A stretch of DNA of 64,000 bases from Oscillospiraceae bacterium (GCA_017436035.1 JAFSDV010000033.1:1-64000); one strand, 5' to 3'. Counted from the stretch's first letter, positions 16,953 through 25,460 are shown. The notes: generated from the letters alone by a model not told the origin. Numbers and translations: made by a program.

Positions 16953-17178
16953 CTGCTACCACCTCTATTTCCTCTTCTTCCATTAGTTCTTCAAGTGAGC
17001 AATCGCCACTGTCACAAATATAGTTTTCGTGATAGTCGAAATACTGAAAAGCTGTATAGGGCTTTGCAGTAATTCCAGTGTATTCTTCAAGCAATGCAGG
17101 AAATTTGTCTTTACGGCTTACCAAGCAATAATTCAACTCATCCATCTTCTCTTGCGTTATTTTGTTAGGCTTACTCAT
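16945..17178 (-). CDS. Small acidic phage protein
   Basis: A 77-residue protein (MSKPNKITQEKMDELNYCLV) with an aromatic middle (AFQYFDYHENYICDSGDCSL) and an acidic end (EELMEEEEIEVVADA). It overlaps both neighbours by a few bases, so it is part of the same coupled early transcript. No family recognised. Confidence 0.55.
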   Translation of the reverse strand: MSKPNKITQEKMDELNYCLVSRKDKFPALLEEYTGITAKPYTAFQYFDYHENYICDSGDCSLEELMEEEEIEVVADA

Positions 17179-17426
17179 TCTCCCTCTCTCCTTTCTCCGT
17201 AGGAACAGAAATCATCTGGCTTGCAATCTTCCAATAAGTTCCGATAGCAACCGTGCGTTCCGTTCTCCCTATCAATGATGAATCGGCAATCCTTACACCG
17301 CACAACATCCACAGCATCCACGGTGGGGGCTTGCTCGATAAACTTTCGCACTTCTGCCACTTCATCGCAGCTAAAGGTCTTATGCCACAATTCATTGGCA
17401 TCAATCAGCCTGCAACCGTTCGCCAT
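17175..17426 (-). CDS. Small Cys-rich phage protein
   Basis: An 83-residue protein with RLIDANELWHKTFSCDEVAE and IEQAPTVDAVDVVRCKDCRF, a wording very common in Clostridia phage proteins. It is followed by further cysteines (GCYRNLLEDCKPDDFCSYGE) that could bind a metal. It overlaps its neighbours at both ends. Function unknown. Confidence 0.65.
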   Translation of the reverse strand: MANGCRLIDANELWHKTFSCDEVAEVRKFIEQAPTVDAVDVVRCKDCRFIIDRENGTHGCYRNLLEDCKPDDFCSYGERREGE

Positions 17427-17589
17427 TTTTACCCCTCCAATTCTTGCAATGTTTTTCCCAAGGATCTATGCTGTCCTCGTTGTACTTATCCGACAACGGA
17501 TTCACGCATTCATAGGTGGCACCACTTTCGAGAGGTACCCCAACCAAGAGGCACCAAGCACAATCATAGCAGCACTTTTCGTTAGGCAT
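17401..17589 (-). CDS. Small Cys-rich phage protein
   Basis: A 62-residue protein starting MPNEKCCYDCAWCLLVGVPL at 17589, chosen because GGAGGTGTAGCCC lies upstream. Six cysteines (CCYDCAWC, then YECVNPLSDK and HCKNW) suggest zinc binding. It overlaps the next gene by 26 bp in another frame, typical for dense phage early regions. Unknown function. Confidence 0.6.
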   Translation of the reverse strand: MPNEKCCYDCAWCLLVGVPLESGATYECVNPLSDKYNEDSIDPWEKHCKNWRGKNGERLQAD

Positions 17590-17593
17590 CGGG

Positions 17594-18019
17594 CTACACC
17601 TCCTCCGGTGCTGCAGGAAGTGGCATCCAGTGGGTGACTTGGCAAGGGGTAAACTCGTCATTGTCCCAGCCTTTGTACCAGCGGAATTCCACTTGGATTC
17701 CGCTTTCTCTATATGTCATAACAGCGGTATTTTCTTCCGGCAATCTCTCCGTAACAGGAATCCACTTTGTTGCCTCCTGGAGCCTTGTAATTTCTTTGCG
17801 CAGTCCAGCTGCATCCTCCCAAGATAACCCAAAGTGATTATGTAAGGCAAAATCCACGCCAAGATCATAGGCTTCATTCCATAGCTCTTGAATAGGACTA
17901 CTGGCAAGAAGGTGATCAGTAAATTTCTCTGCAAAATCTGCTTTGTGAATATCCTTAACGGATAATGGATCTGTGTAATTGTCTACCAACGCAATTAGTT
18001 TTGCTTTTATATCAGACAT
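17594..18019 (-). CDS. DUF551-type phage protein (copy 2)
   Basis: The start MSDIKAKLIALVDNYTDPLS at 18019 has GGAGGT six bases upstream. The product has about 141 residues with a helical N-terminal half (WNEAYDLGVDFALHNHFGLS) and a C-terminal DUF551 module: KWIPVTERLPEENTAVMTYR to VTHWMPLPAAPEEV. It ends 12 bases from the next coding start. Function unknown. Confidence 0.75.
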   Translation of the reverse strand: MSDIKAKLIALVDNYTDPLSVKDIHKADFAEKFTDHLLASSPIQELWNEAYDLGVDFALHNHFGLSWEDAAGLRKEITRLQEATKWIPVTERLPEENTAVMTYRESGIQVEFRWYKGWDNDEFTPCQVTHWMPLPAAPEEV

Positions 18020-18021
18020 GG

Positions 18022-18420
18022 TCATACCTCCTCCGGCGGTGCCGGCATAGGCATCCAATGCGTGATAGATTTGGTGTTGGTTCCGTACACCTTCCACCAA
18101 CCATTCACACCGAGATAAACACCTTGTTCAACCCTGCCATCTTTCCGGCAAACGATTACTCTCTGCCCGGATTCCGGGTGGCGGTCAGATACCGGGATCC
18201 AACAGGGAACCTCTGCTTTGTAGGAATCTGCAAGGGCTGCCATGGCTTTTCGCTGCGTATCCAGTTTGTTGATTTCTTCCGGGGTAAGTCCGGTGTCCTC
18301 GTATTTGGCCAAGCTCTCCAATAGTTCGGGCAAGATGCGGACTGCCGGTTGTGCCTCTCCGGGGCGTTCACCTTTTGCGCAAGCCCTTCCATCCAAGCAT
18401 CTCATAGTTAATCTTGCCAT
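18022..18420 (-). CDS. DUF551-type phage protein (copy 3)
   Basis: A 132-residue protein with a different N-terminus from copies 1 and 2 (MARLTMRCLDGRACAKGERP; ESLAKYEDTGLTPEEINKLD) and the same C-terminal DUF551 module (CWIPVSDRHPESGQRVIVCR to THWMPMPAPPEEV). The LAKYEDTGLTPEEI phrase is widespread in Firmicutes phage proteins. Copies 2 and 3 are adjacent and end in nearly the same APPEEV/AAPEEV sequence, pointing to duplication or module shuffling. Confidence 0.75.
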   Translation of the reverse strand: MARLTMRCLDGRACAKGERPGEAQPAVRILPELLESLAKYEDTGLTPEEINKLDTQRKAMAALADSYKAEVPCWIPVSDRHPESGQRVIVCRKDGRVEQGVYLGVNGWWKVYGTNTKSITHWMPMPAPPEEV

Positions 18421-18430
18421 ATTTAACCTC

Positions 18431-19024
18431 CTAAAATAGTGACATCTGTTCTTCTTTTGGTTCTGTGCAGCAGCCTTTTAGCTGCTTGCTTTTTTGTTCT
18501 TCTTTCTGCTGGGCCTCTTCTTTCAGCTTTTGCCATTGTGCAGCTGCCGGAGATCCTTCGATTCTTTCTAACGGTTCCCAAGTGTCTGGGTCAAAGTTTG
18601 CTGGGGATTTGCCTCGAAGCACATCCCGCATTATCCAATCCTTTAACTGGGGATTAACGGTATAATGGTCACAGGTTGACCTGGAGTGCTGCCAGTAACC
18701 ATTTGGGGTATAATCCAGTCCCAGGAAGATGATCCGCTTATTCTGTGGACCGCTGTAGTGCGTGCAAAAGCCTTCGTGGAATTGATTTGAGAACTGGCAA
18801 GTGCCGCATATTCCGTATATAAAGTTCTGGTGGAAACTTAGGCACTCACCAGGCACCTTGTCAGCCCTCACAACCCCCATAATTTCGCAGGGGAGTTTAT
18901 CCTGCCAACGCACATCGAAAATGCGCTCCTGAGGAATACCCGGATTTCCATTCTCTGTTCTCCCGTGATAACACCAACGGCATCGATTTTCAAAAACTTC
19001 ATCAGGAATAAAGATTTCAGCCAT
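18431..19024 (-). CDS. Cys-rich phage protein with C-terminal clamp-binding-like motif
   Basis: A 197-residue protein (MAEIFIPDEVFENRCRWCYH) rich in Cys and His (CRWCYHGRTE, YGICGTCQFSNQFHEGFCTH, STCDHYTV), suggesting one or two metal sites. The last 50 residues are a charged helix ending EEQMSLF. QMSLF matches the QxSLF form of bacterial sliding-clamp binding peptides at the very C-terminus. If real, this links the protein to the host replication clamp. No enzymatic domain is recognised. Confidence 0.65.
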   Translation of the reverse strand: MAEIFIPDEVFENRCRWCYHGRTENGNPGIPQERIFDVRWQDKLPCEIMGVVRADKVPGECLSFHQNFIYGICGTCQFSNQFHEGFCTHYSGPQNKRIIFLGLDYTPNGYWQHSRSTCDHYTVNPQLKDWIMRDVLRGKSPANFDPDTWEPLERIEGSPAAAQWQKLKEEAQQKEEQKSKQLKGCCTEPKEEQMSLF

Positions 19025-19235
19025 TTCTTATTCCTCCTAAACAGTTTTCCTGTGCAACCAACCGTGTTAGCCACCAGGTCTGACCGTGATCATCGAAATA
19101 CAAATAGCCGTCTTGCACAGAAAGCGAGTCCATGTGGATCCGGGTGATTGTTTGCGTTTCCACTTGACCATTTATGATGATGAACACTTGATCACCGGGA
19201 TCCAGCAGTTGCTTTGCTTTTTGATATGTAATCAT
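19017..19235 (-). CDS. Small phage protein
   Basis: The start MITYQKAKQLLDPGDQVFII at 19235 overlaps the stop of the gene upstream; a longer frame lacks a ribosome binding site. The 72-residue product is beta-rich (QVETQTITRIHMDSLSVQDG), followed by YLYFDDHGQTWWLTRL. It resembles small SH3-like phage proteins but no family can be named. Confidence 0.55.
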   Translation of the reverse strand: MITYQKAKQLLDPGDQVFIIINGQVETQTITRIHMDSLSVQDGYLYFDDHGQTWWLTRLVAQENCLGGIRNG

Positions 19236-19236
19236 A

Positions 19237-19566
19237 TCAGCTACCCAGTAGCGCACGCACAAGCGGTACGGCGGCTGCCCGCAGAGAAGTAAATTCATCT
19301 TCTTTTATTCCCGCCACCACGATTGTGCCGACAAAATCTTCCCTGCTGATGGTCACATTGTAAGGTAAGCGCTTCAGCTTTCCTTCCTCGTTGCATATCA
19401 CTACGATTTCCGGGGTTAGTGTGAAGGTTTCAATATACCCTCCAACTGCCTCTTGGAACGCCTTCAGATCGTTATCAAACAGGGGATCGAGCTCCGGTGC
19501 TTCGCCCGGCCGCTTGATCATTACCATTATTTGTTTTTCTTTCATAGGTTGCCTTCTTTTTGCCAT
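19237..19566 (-). CDS. DUF3846-type phage protein
   Basis: A 109-residue protein in which MVMIKRPGEAPELDPLFDND and VGGYIETFTLTPEIVVICNE match the opening of DUF3846 proteins (a short protein with KPG-like and GGYIE-like phrases found in phage and ArdA-adjacent contexts). The C-terminus (REDFVGTIVVAGIKEDEFTS) also fits. Function unknown. It lies in the early operon. Confidence 0.7.
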   Translation of the reverse strand: MAKRRQPMKEKQIMVMIKRPGEAPELDPLFDNDLKAFQEAVGGYIETFTLTPEIVVICNEEGKLKRLPYNVTISREDFVGTIVVAGIKEDEFTSLRAAAVPLVRALLGS

Positions 19567-19570
19567 ATTT

Positions 19571-20062
19571 TCATCCCCTAAACATTTTGGTTATCATACT
19601 GGTTTGAGGAACGCCACAGTCCTGACCTTCTACATTAGCAAAGTAGGCCTCGCCCTGAGGAAGTTCTCTGTATCCACCATCTGGGAACTTGCAGATGCCA
19701 GATATATCTCTTGCAAAACCGCCGCATATCGGACATCGGATAGTAAATGGTACCGGTTTGTGATTTTCGCCAAATTCCTCAAGCCCTTTTTCGAGGAACA
19801 TCCACCAGGTAAGGCCGCAAATATCGCAGCCGTATTTCATGGCACCGTGTACAAGAATAGGTTCTCCTTCGGCGTTAGTGGCCGGAGCAGCTGCATATCC
19901 TCGCTTTTCTGCCTCTACCTCCTTTTCGAACTTACAAAAAAGCCGGTCTTCAGACTCGATCTTGCTCTTGTTTCTCTCAAACGCCTTGCGGCGATAACGC
20001 ATATCTGCTTTGCTGTTCGGAATGCACCGGTTAATCATCCCCATCATTCTTGGCTTACCCAT
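19571..20062 (-). CDS. Phage protein with CxxC zinc ribbon
   Basis: A protein of about 163 residues starting at MGKPRMMGMINRCIPNSKAD (20062), overlapping the methyltransferase stop by 8 bp. A basic helical N-terminal half (RYRRKAFERNKSKIESEDRL) is followed by a probable zinc ribbon, YGCDICGLTWWMFLEKG and TIRCPICGGFARDISGI. It may act with the methyltransferase or in DNA metabolism, but no family is recognised. Confidence 0.55.
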   Translation of the reverse strand: MGKPRMMGMINRCIPNSKADMRYRRKAFERNKSKIESEDRLFCKFEKEVEAEKRGYAAAPATNAEGEPILVHGAMKYGCDICGLTWWMFLEKGLEEFGENHKPVPFTIRCPICGGFARDISGICKFPDGGYRELPQGEAYFANVEGQDCGVPQTSMITKMFRG

Positions 20063-20873
20063 TGGACACCTCTGCTTTCTTGGTGCCGTTATCCTCACGG
20101 AAACAGGGCATTTCTGCTGTTGCGGCAGAGTAGAACTGCTTGTTTACCTCAAACCCGTATGCTCTCCTGCCGGTTTCCCAGGCAGCTTGTAATGTGGTGC
20201 CGCTTCCAGCTACAGGATCAATAACAACGTCTCCCGGATCCGTAAACACTTCAATCAGTCGCTTAAGTACATTAACCGGCTTTTGCGTAGGATGAATTTT
20301 GGGGATTTCCTTACCATCTCTGCGCCACTCAAACCAGTCAAAGACCATCTTGCCGCTGCCGCGAATAACCTTGCCATCATCGTCATACTGTCTTCCGTTG
20401 TTGAATTTCGGCAGCTTATCACGGTATAGAACAACAGCAAACTCTGTTGCACCAACGATCTTCATGTTGGCTTTCAATACCTGTGCGGAATAATTCTTGA
20501 TAAAGAAAAGCGGATACGAATTCATAAAACCGTACTGCTTTCCAAACTCAACCACGGTGGGAATCTGTTCAAACGCACAGAATACGATCATTGCGGGTGC
20601 TTTACCTTTTTCCTTAGGCTCTTTAACCAGGAGCTTGCTGCAAAAGTGCATATACTCAGCAATCTTAAACTGGCCATCGCCATTAAAGAAACTGGCTTTT
20701 GCGTGCTTGCTTTCGCCGTTGCTATTGTCGCCACCGTTGTACCACATGGGGTTACTGGCATAGGCATCAGCACCAATGTTATACGGAATGTCAGCTATAA
20801 CCAGCTGTGCTTTCCGTGGGATGTTATATCGTTTGTAATTTTGAAAATTATCATGAAACAACTGGGGTTTCAT
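20055..20873 (-). CDS. Phage DNA adenine/cytosine-N4 methyltransferase
   Basis: A 272-residue amino-methyltransferase. The catalytic motif IV is DIPY (VIADIPYNIGADAY) near residue 27, and the SAM-binding motif I comes after it (DPVAGSGTTLQAAW near residue 225), so the order is that of beta-class N6A/N4C enzymes. The block IHPTQKPVNVLKRLIEVFTD is characteristic. No cognate restriction endonuclease is nearby, so it is probably a solitary phage methylase that protects the genome or regulates expression. DIPY instead of DPPY is a known variant in phage enzymes. Its target site cannot be predicted from sequence alone. Confidence 0.87.
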   Translation of the reverse strand: MKPQLFHDNFQNYKRYNIPRKAQLVIADIPYNIGADAYASNPMWYNGGDNSNGESKHAKASFFNGDGQFKIAEYMHFCSKLLVKEPKEKGKAPAMIVFCAFEQIPTVVEFGKQYGFMNSYPLFFIKNYSAQVLKANMKIVGATEFAVVLYRDKLPKFNNGRQYDDDGKVIRGSGKMVFDWFEWRRDGKEIPKIHPTQKPVNVLKRLIEVFTDPGDVVIDPVAGSGTTLQAAWETGRRAYGFEVNKQFYSAATAEMPCFREDNGTKKAEVSNG

Positions 20874-21241
20874 TGTATCGCGCCTTCTTTCTTTCGATAA
20901 TCGCCACCATCGATGGCAATGAGCAGAAGATCAGCGTTTTCAAGGGTACGGCTTTTCAGGTAGGCAGCTCTTGCCATTTCTGTCCGCCGGATAGTATCTA
21001 CATGATGCTTTCCCATCTGCTCAACAAATTTGTAACGTTCGTACTCGCGCATAATCTTGCGCTTTTCACGAATAGCAGTCTCACGGTCAACGATGCCCAT
21101 ACGGAGCTGCGCATACAGCATCCGGAAGCATAGGTATGTAACCTTATCTGGGTAATCCAATCCGTTGGGCATTTCATCGCCGCTGGCTGCCTGCCGTTCG
21201 TAGGGGAAAACTACGCTGTTTGCTTTTGGTTCAGGTACCAT
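20870..21241 (-). CDS. Small phage protein
   Basis: The start MVPEPKANSVVFPYERQAAS at 21241 has a site just inside the upstream gene. The 123-residue product is helical and basic (YLCFRMLYAQLRMGIVDRET; REKRKIMREYERYKFVEQMG) and resembles proteins frequently found beside VRR-NUC nucleases in Clostridia phages. It overlaps the methyltransferase by 4 bp and the nuclease gene by 31 bp. Function unknown. Confidence 0.55.
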   Translation of the reverse strand: MVPEPKANSVVFPYERQAASGDEMPNGLDYPDKVTYLCFRMLYAQLRMGIVDRETAIREKRKIMREYERYKFVEQMGKHHVDTIRRTEMARAAYLKSRTLENADLLLIAIDGGDYRKKEGAIQ

Positions 21242-21609
21242 AGCAATACCTCCGTAGCTTGTTTCCAACCGAAGCAGAAGGCGTGGAAATATCCGTTTGC
21301 CTTCAGGTGCTCCGCCCACCACAGCTGATTACTGTCCGGGTTTCCGTCCAGTGCCTTCATTTCGATATACAGGCCGTGGTACTTCCCGGAAGGGATCGGC
21401 AAGTGCAGATCCGGAACGCCTGTTTTGACGCCCATTGTTTTCAGTATGGCAGCCTGGACCTTATCTGTCCGTTCATTGGGGATGTGGTAGAGCATAGCCA
21501 GCTCCGGGTATTTCTCCCGAATGGAGGGCTGCTGCGACCACTGGATAACCCACTTTTGTTCTGCACTCTCGGAGGGAACGCCGCTTGCCTTTATTCGCCC
21601 TCTGCTCAT
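21211..21609 (-). CDS. VRR-NUC domain nuclease
   Basis: A 132-residue single-domain nuclease of the VRR-NUC type in the PD-(D/E)XK superfamily. The key residues are visible: GVPDLHLP (catalytic Asp), then YHGLYIEMKALDGN (E-x-K), and a Q-containing QLWWAEHLKANGY. Such stand-alone domains act as structure-specific endonucleases, probably on branched DNA during phage replication. It follows the DEAD-box helicase with a 4-bp overlap, as in many phages. Confidence 0.85.
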   Translation of the reverse strand: MSRGRIKASGVPSESAEQKWVIQWSQQPSIREKYPELAMLYHIPNERTDKVQAAILKTMGVKTGVPDLHLPIPSGKYHGLYIEMKALDGNPDSNQLWWAEHLKANGYFHAFCFGWKQATEVLLWYLNQKQTA

Positions 21610-23126
21610 AATCTCACCATCCTGTCATTGAACACGCGGTTTAGGATCTGATTTGCCTGCAGGCGGGATAAACCGACAAGACTTTTGCTGTCAAAATCCT
21701 TAAATCTGCGACGGATACACTGCAACTGCTTTTCCGTTGCAGGCTTTTTGCCCCACTGCTTGACAATGTTCAAATCCCACACTCTACGCTCTTCGTCGTG
21801 CAGATCGCATAGCTCACGGTATGCACGGTCTAATGCAGCTTGGTAAGGGATGAACTCTCCGCAATACTGAACACGGCCCAGCTGATCCGGACACGGAATT
21901 ACGATCCGTTTACCGCCGATTAAATTACATATCAATTTGCCATCGGGCATTTTGAAGTAATTGACATCGTGCAGGTTGTAGGACATACCCTTTGCCCACA
22001 GATCTACGATTTGCACATTGCGGATCCAGCTCTCCGGGCAGTCAGCGGCTGCGATTGCTTTTTGCGGCAATTCAAAGATAGGACCTTGTATTTGATCAGC
22101 CTTGCCGGCAGGAACATCTTTCAGGTCAATGCCGATCAAGGTAGGCGCTGTACAAAGACTTGCTTTGCCGGTAACGCCTACGCAGTCGATTAAAATCAGC
22201 TTTTCTTTTTCAGGGTGGGTACGCAGGCCACGACCAACCATCTGAGTATAGAGAGCCTCTGACTGGGTGGGGCGGGCAATGATAACCGTCTCCACCAAAG
22301 GAATGTCGGTGCCCTCTGTGAATACCATCACATTGACGATGCAAGGGATCTCCCGGCGGGTAAACCGTTCGATAATGTCAGCGCGGTCTTTGGTCTTGCC
22401 GGTAACCACTACGGCACCGGGGATTCGTTTTGCAATTTCTTCTGCCTGATTGACGCTGACAGCAAAGATCAGGGTGGCACCCTTGGAGTGTTCCCGGTAT
22501 GCCTGAGCAATGGCATCGGCGGTACCGTCCATTGCCTCTTCCAATTCGCCCGGGGCATAGTCGCCGTGGCGGGTGTGGACTGCGGACAGGTCAAAACCAA
22601 TGTTTACCCGGAGGCAATGAATGTCGCAGAGGTAGCCGTTTTGAATGGCCCAGCGCAGATCTCGTTGGAAGATGATCTCGGAATACACATCATCAAGTTT
22701 CGCCTTATCACCCCGGTTGGGGGTGGCGGTAAAACCAATGTGTTTCTCGGGGGCAAAGTGATCGTAAATCTTTTTGTAGGTGCCGGCTGCTGCGTGGTGC
22801 GCTTCGTCTGTGATGATTTTGTCAAATTCGTCGTAGGAAAACCGGTCAAGCCGATTCACCAAAGACTGAACACTTGCGATCACCACATCTTCACCGTGGC
22901 TGCGCTCCTTGGCAATCTCAAACCCAACAGGGCAGTCATAGTACCTTGCAGGTTGCCGCACCAGCTCTTCACGGTGAGCCAAGACCAAGACACGACCACC
23001 ATTGCGGGGGATATGCGTGAAGGTTGCCGTTTTGCCGCAACCTGTAGGCATTTGGCAGAGGTATGCGCCCGGAGGCTTCGCCTCAATAATGCCAATGCAT
23101 TCTTTTTGATAGTCTCTTAATTCCAT
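21606..23126 (-). CDS. DEAD/DEAH-box DNA helicase of the phage replication module
   Basis: The start MELRDYQKECIGIIEAKPPG at 23126 has AAAAAGGTG upstream; the longer open frame translates the iteron repeats and is rejected. The 506-residue superfamily 2 helicase contains Walker A (QMPTGCGKTATFTHI), DEAH-type motif II (IITDEAHHAAAGTY), motif III (GFTATPNRGD) and motif VI (QMVGRGLRTHPEKEK). It is probably the helicase of the phage replication or recombination machinery and lies just downstream of the iteron array. The C-terminal region (SKSLVGLSRLQANQIL) is family-typical. Confidence 0.87.
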   Translation of the reverse strand: MELRDYQKECIGIIEAKPPGAYLCQMPTGCGKTATFTHIPRNGGRVLVLAHREELVRQPARYYDCPVGFEIAKERSHGEDVVIASVQSLVNRLDRFSYDEFDKIITDEAHHAAAGTYKKIYDHFAPEKHIGFTATPNRGDKAKLDDVYSEIIFQRDLRWAIQNGYLCDIHCLRVNIGFDLSAVHTRHGDYAPGELEEAMDGTADAIAQAYREHSKGATLIFAVSVNQAEEIAKRIPGAVVVTGKTKDRADIIERFTRREIPCIVNVMVFTEGTDIPLVETVIIARPTQSEALYTQMVGRGLRTHPEKEKLILIDCVGVTGKASLCTAPTLIGIDLKDVPAGKADQIQGPIFELPQKAIAAADCPESWIRNVQIVDLWAKGMSYNLHDVNYFKMPDGKLICNLIGGKRIVIPCPDQLGRVQYCGEFIPYQAALDRAYRELCDLHDEERRVWDLNIVKQWGKKPATEKQLQCIRRRFKDFDSKSLVGLSRLQANQILNRVFNDRMVRL

Positions 23127-23522
23127 ATTTTCACCTTTTTGCGGAACAAAGCGGAACAGCAGCGGAACACAATGTTCCGCGCAAAAACAACCCACGATGT
23201 TCTGCAGTTGTTGATAAATTCCGGAAATTGCTATATTTCCGGAGCAAAAAAGTTATGTCATTTTTAGGTGCGGAACTGCGGAACAGTTTTGCACAACTCC
23301 TATAAGGAAATGTGTCATAGGCTATTACCGCAAACAAATACATATCTTTATAAATACTTGTATATGGTGTTCCGCGTGTTCCGCAGTTCCGCGCTTTTGT
23401 AAAACTCAATTTTTACAAGTCAAAAGTAAAGAAATCAATTTGAGTTGTTAGTAAAATTTTAACTTTTCTCCTTTACTTTTTGCGGAACAAACGCGGAACA
23501 TCGTTCCGCAACTGCGGAACAG
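23127..23522. repeat. GCGGAAC iteron array; candidate phage replication origin
   Basis: The whole gap between two replication genes holds 13 copies of GCGGAAC or its complement GTTCCGC. Copies start at 23141, 23151, 23162, 23174, 23270, 23278, 23369, 23378, 23386, 23482, 23493, 23503 and 23514, in four clusters. The stretches between clusters are AT-rich (for example 23291-23368), like a DNA unwinding element. Arrays of short repeats next to a phage helicase gene are typical origins. The array also overlaps the promoter region of the helicase, so an operator role is the alternative. Confidence 0.7.
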
Positions 23523-25448
23523 TTACGTCGGGAGCAGATCATCAGGATCATAGTCGCCATCCCAGTCTGCCTGCAGGTTGAGCACAACACATTCGGTGCG
23601 AATACCGTTAATGCGCTTGCTTTTCGTAAAGGCACGGCCTCTGGTCTCAATCAGATTATTTGCCTTTAGGTAGCTGAGCGTGGCGGCGTAAGAATATCCG
23701 GCCTCTTGAATCACCTTATTGAACACACCACGGTTGATATAGGCGGTATTGTTCTCGATGATGCCGTAACAGTCGCCCACGGCAGGCAGTTCAGGATTAA
23801 AGAATCGGTTAACATTGGAACCAACCCAGTCGCAAAGCCAGTCGTAGGCGCGTCTGCCGGCTGATACAGCCTCCTTGGATGCAAGGAATTCCTGGATATC
23901 ATTTACATCCAACACCAGTTCTTTCGCGGTTTCCATATCATCACGGAAAACCCACTGGGATGCCAGAAAGTCCGCGGTAATGATGGCTGCAGCTGCCATT
24001 GCCTGTTTTTCGGTGGAATCACCGGCACACAGATCCCGGAAGTTATCTTGGTAGATCTGCCGGACCGCATCCTGTGTCTTTTCATCTTGGTAAAGCCGAT
24101 CAACGAAAATCTGTCCAGCAAAGCCGTAATTGCGTTTCAGGTTGCCGGAGATCCGCTGTCCATCTGTCAGAACGGCAGATCCGGCAGTACACTCAATGTC
24201 AATGACACGGTTGACCGCGCCGGCGCCGGCTGAAATGCTTGTAAGCGGTGATTCTCCTGTAGTGAGGAAACAGCAACTCCAAGTGGGTGTGAGTTCCACA
24301 CCGCCGCTTTTCTTACCACGAGAACGGCCTACACCTTGGGCAAGCTGATACACGTCAAAGTTAGTTTTTCCTCTGCTGTCTTTAGTGAGCTGGAGTTCAT
24401 CCAGGCACACAGGCAGGTGATTTAAGAAAGCGGCAGTCCGTTCCTGTCCCACTTGCGTACCGTTGAATGTCTGAACATAGCTGCCAAGCGCGGGGTTGCC
24501 CCACACGGACGCAGCAAGCATCAGGGCAACGGTTTTACCGGTACCGGAATCCACGCCCCAAAGGTGCACGAAGAACGGCAGAGAGCCAACCAGCGACAGA
24601 ATGGGAGAGGCGAACGATGCAGCAAGCATGATCCTTGCAGTAAGTGACTGCCGGCGGCACTCCATAGCAGTTTCGTACCAAGTGACGATAGATCCTCTGG
24701 ATTCCACAGACTGATACAGATTCCGGAAGGATGCGTCACCGTCAAACACGAGACCTTCCACATAAGGGGAAAAGCCTTCTCCAGGTATGTATCCCAGTCT
24801 GCCGATGGACTTCTGCTCCGGAATGATGTCATAGTTCAGGTTTTCCATATCGTTGATATAGTCCACCAATGCAGAGGCGCTGTTACTGGTGACGGATATG
24901 CCCTGACTGGACAGGACGGTGATATTCCTGGAGGTAGATACGGTTGCTTTATCCACAATGGTGGTGCGCCATTTCTTATCTCTGCCCGGTGGCTTAAATG
25001 CCAGGGTAAGCTTCACCTCACCGGTATCAATGTTGATCAGACGGCTGATCGGCATAATAGGATGGGCGCAGGCACATTCCCGGCCGCCGTTCGGCAGGTC
25101 CCGGAAGATGCCCCAGTCCATTGATTCCCATGTGCCGCAGTTCAGCTCGATGGCCTGATCCTCAAACTCGGTTTGGTTTGGGATCATATTCCGCCGTTTT
25201 GCGTCCAGCTGTGCCTTGTTGTACTTCTGGAGCATTCCTTTGAAACTCTTGAAGCCTACCGCTTTGGCATTCTCTTCCATCTTCACCTTGGCAATTTCAT
25301 ACAGGAAAGGTGTCTTATGCAGCTCGTAGAGTTTTTCATAAGGCTCAGGAGTGCAGAAATCAGCCGCAGAATAATCGTAGTCCGGAATGATACTCAGCTC
25401 CGCTGCATTGGGGTCTATTACATTGTTTTCATCCTTTGGCAGGAGCAT
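23523..25448 (-). CDS. DUF927-type replicative helicase/primase-like protein
   Basis: A 641-residue protein. The central DUF927 region includes the ATP-binding motif VHLWGVDSGTGKTVALMLAA near residue 290, LPVCLDELQLTKDSRGKTNF as the Walker B region, and GVGRSRGKKSGGVELTPTWS. The C-terminal part (VSAGRRAYDWLCDWVGSNVN; NNTAYINRGVFNKVIQEAGY) looks like a winged helix. Proteins of this kind act as replicative helicases of mobile elements (Cch-like). It is immediately upstream of the iteron array, and its stop codon is 3 bp from the last iteron, supporting an initiator or origin-loading role. Confidence 0.82.
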   Translation of the reverse strand: MLLPKDENNVIDPNAAELSIIPDYDYSAADFCTPEPYEKLYELHKTPFLYEIAKVKMEENAKAVGFKSFKGMLQKYNKAQLDAKRRNMIPNQTEFEDQAIELNCGTWESMDWGIFRDLPNGGRECACAHPIMPISRLINIDTGEVKLTLAFKPPGRDKKWRTTIVDKATVSTSRNITVLSSQGISVTSNSASALVDYINDMENLNYDIIPEQKSIGRLGYIPGEGFSPYVEGLVFDGDASFRNLYQSVESRGSIVTWYETAMECRRQSLTARIMLAASFASPILSLVGSLPFFVHLWGVDSGTGKTVALMLAASVWGNPALGSYVQTFNGTQVGQERTAAFLNHLPVCLDELQLTKDSRGKTNFDVYQLAQGVGRSRGKKSGGVELTPTWSCCFLTTGESPLTSISAGAGAVNRVIDIECTAGSAVLTDGQRISGNLKRNYGFAGQIFVDRLYQDEKTQDAVRQIYQDNFRDLCAGDSTEKQAMAAAAIITADFLASQWVFRDDMETAKELVLDVNDIQEFLASKEAVSAGRRAYDWLCDWVGSNVNRFFNPELPAVGDCYGIIENNTAYINRGVFNKVIQEAGYSYAATLSYLKANNLIETRGRAFTKSKRINGIRTECVVLNLQADWDGDYDPDDLLPT

Positions 25449-25460
25449 TCAATCACATCC

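Noticed and set aside
20055..20873. Restriction-modification system
   Set aside because: Only a methyltransferase is present; the VRR-NUC protein nearby belongs to the replication module, so no restriction partner is supported.
23131..23409. 92-codon open frame on the minus strand
   Set aside because: It is a translation of the iteron array and its AT-rich spacers, overlaps the start of the helicase gene, and has no ribosome binding site.
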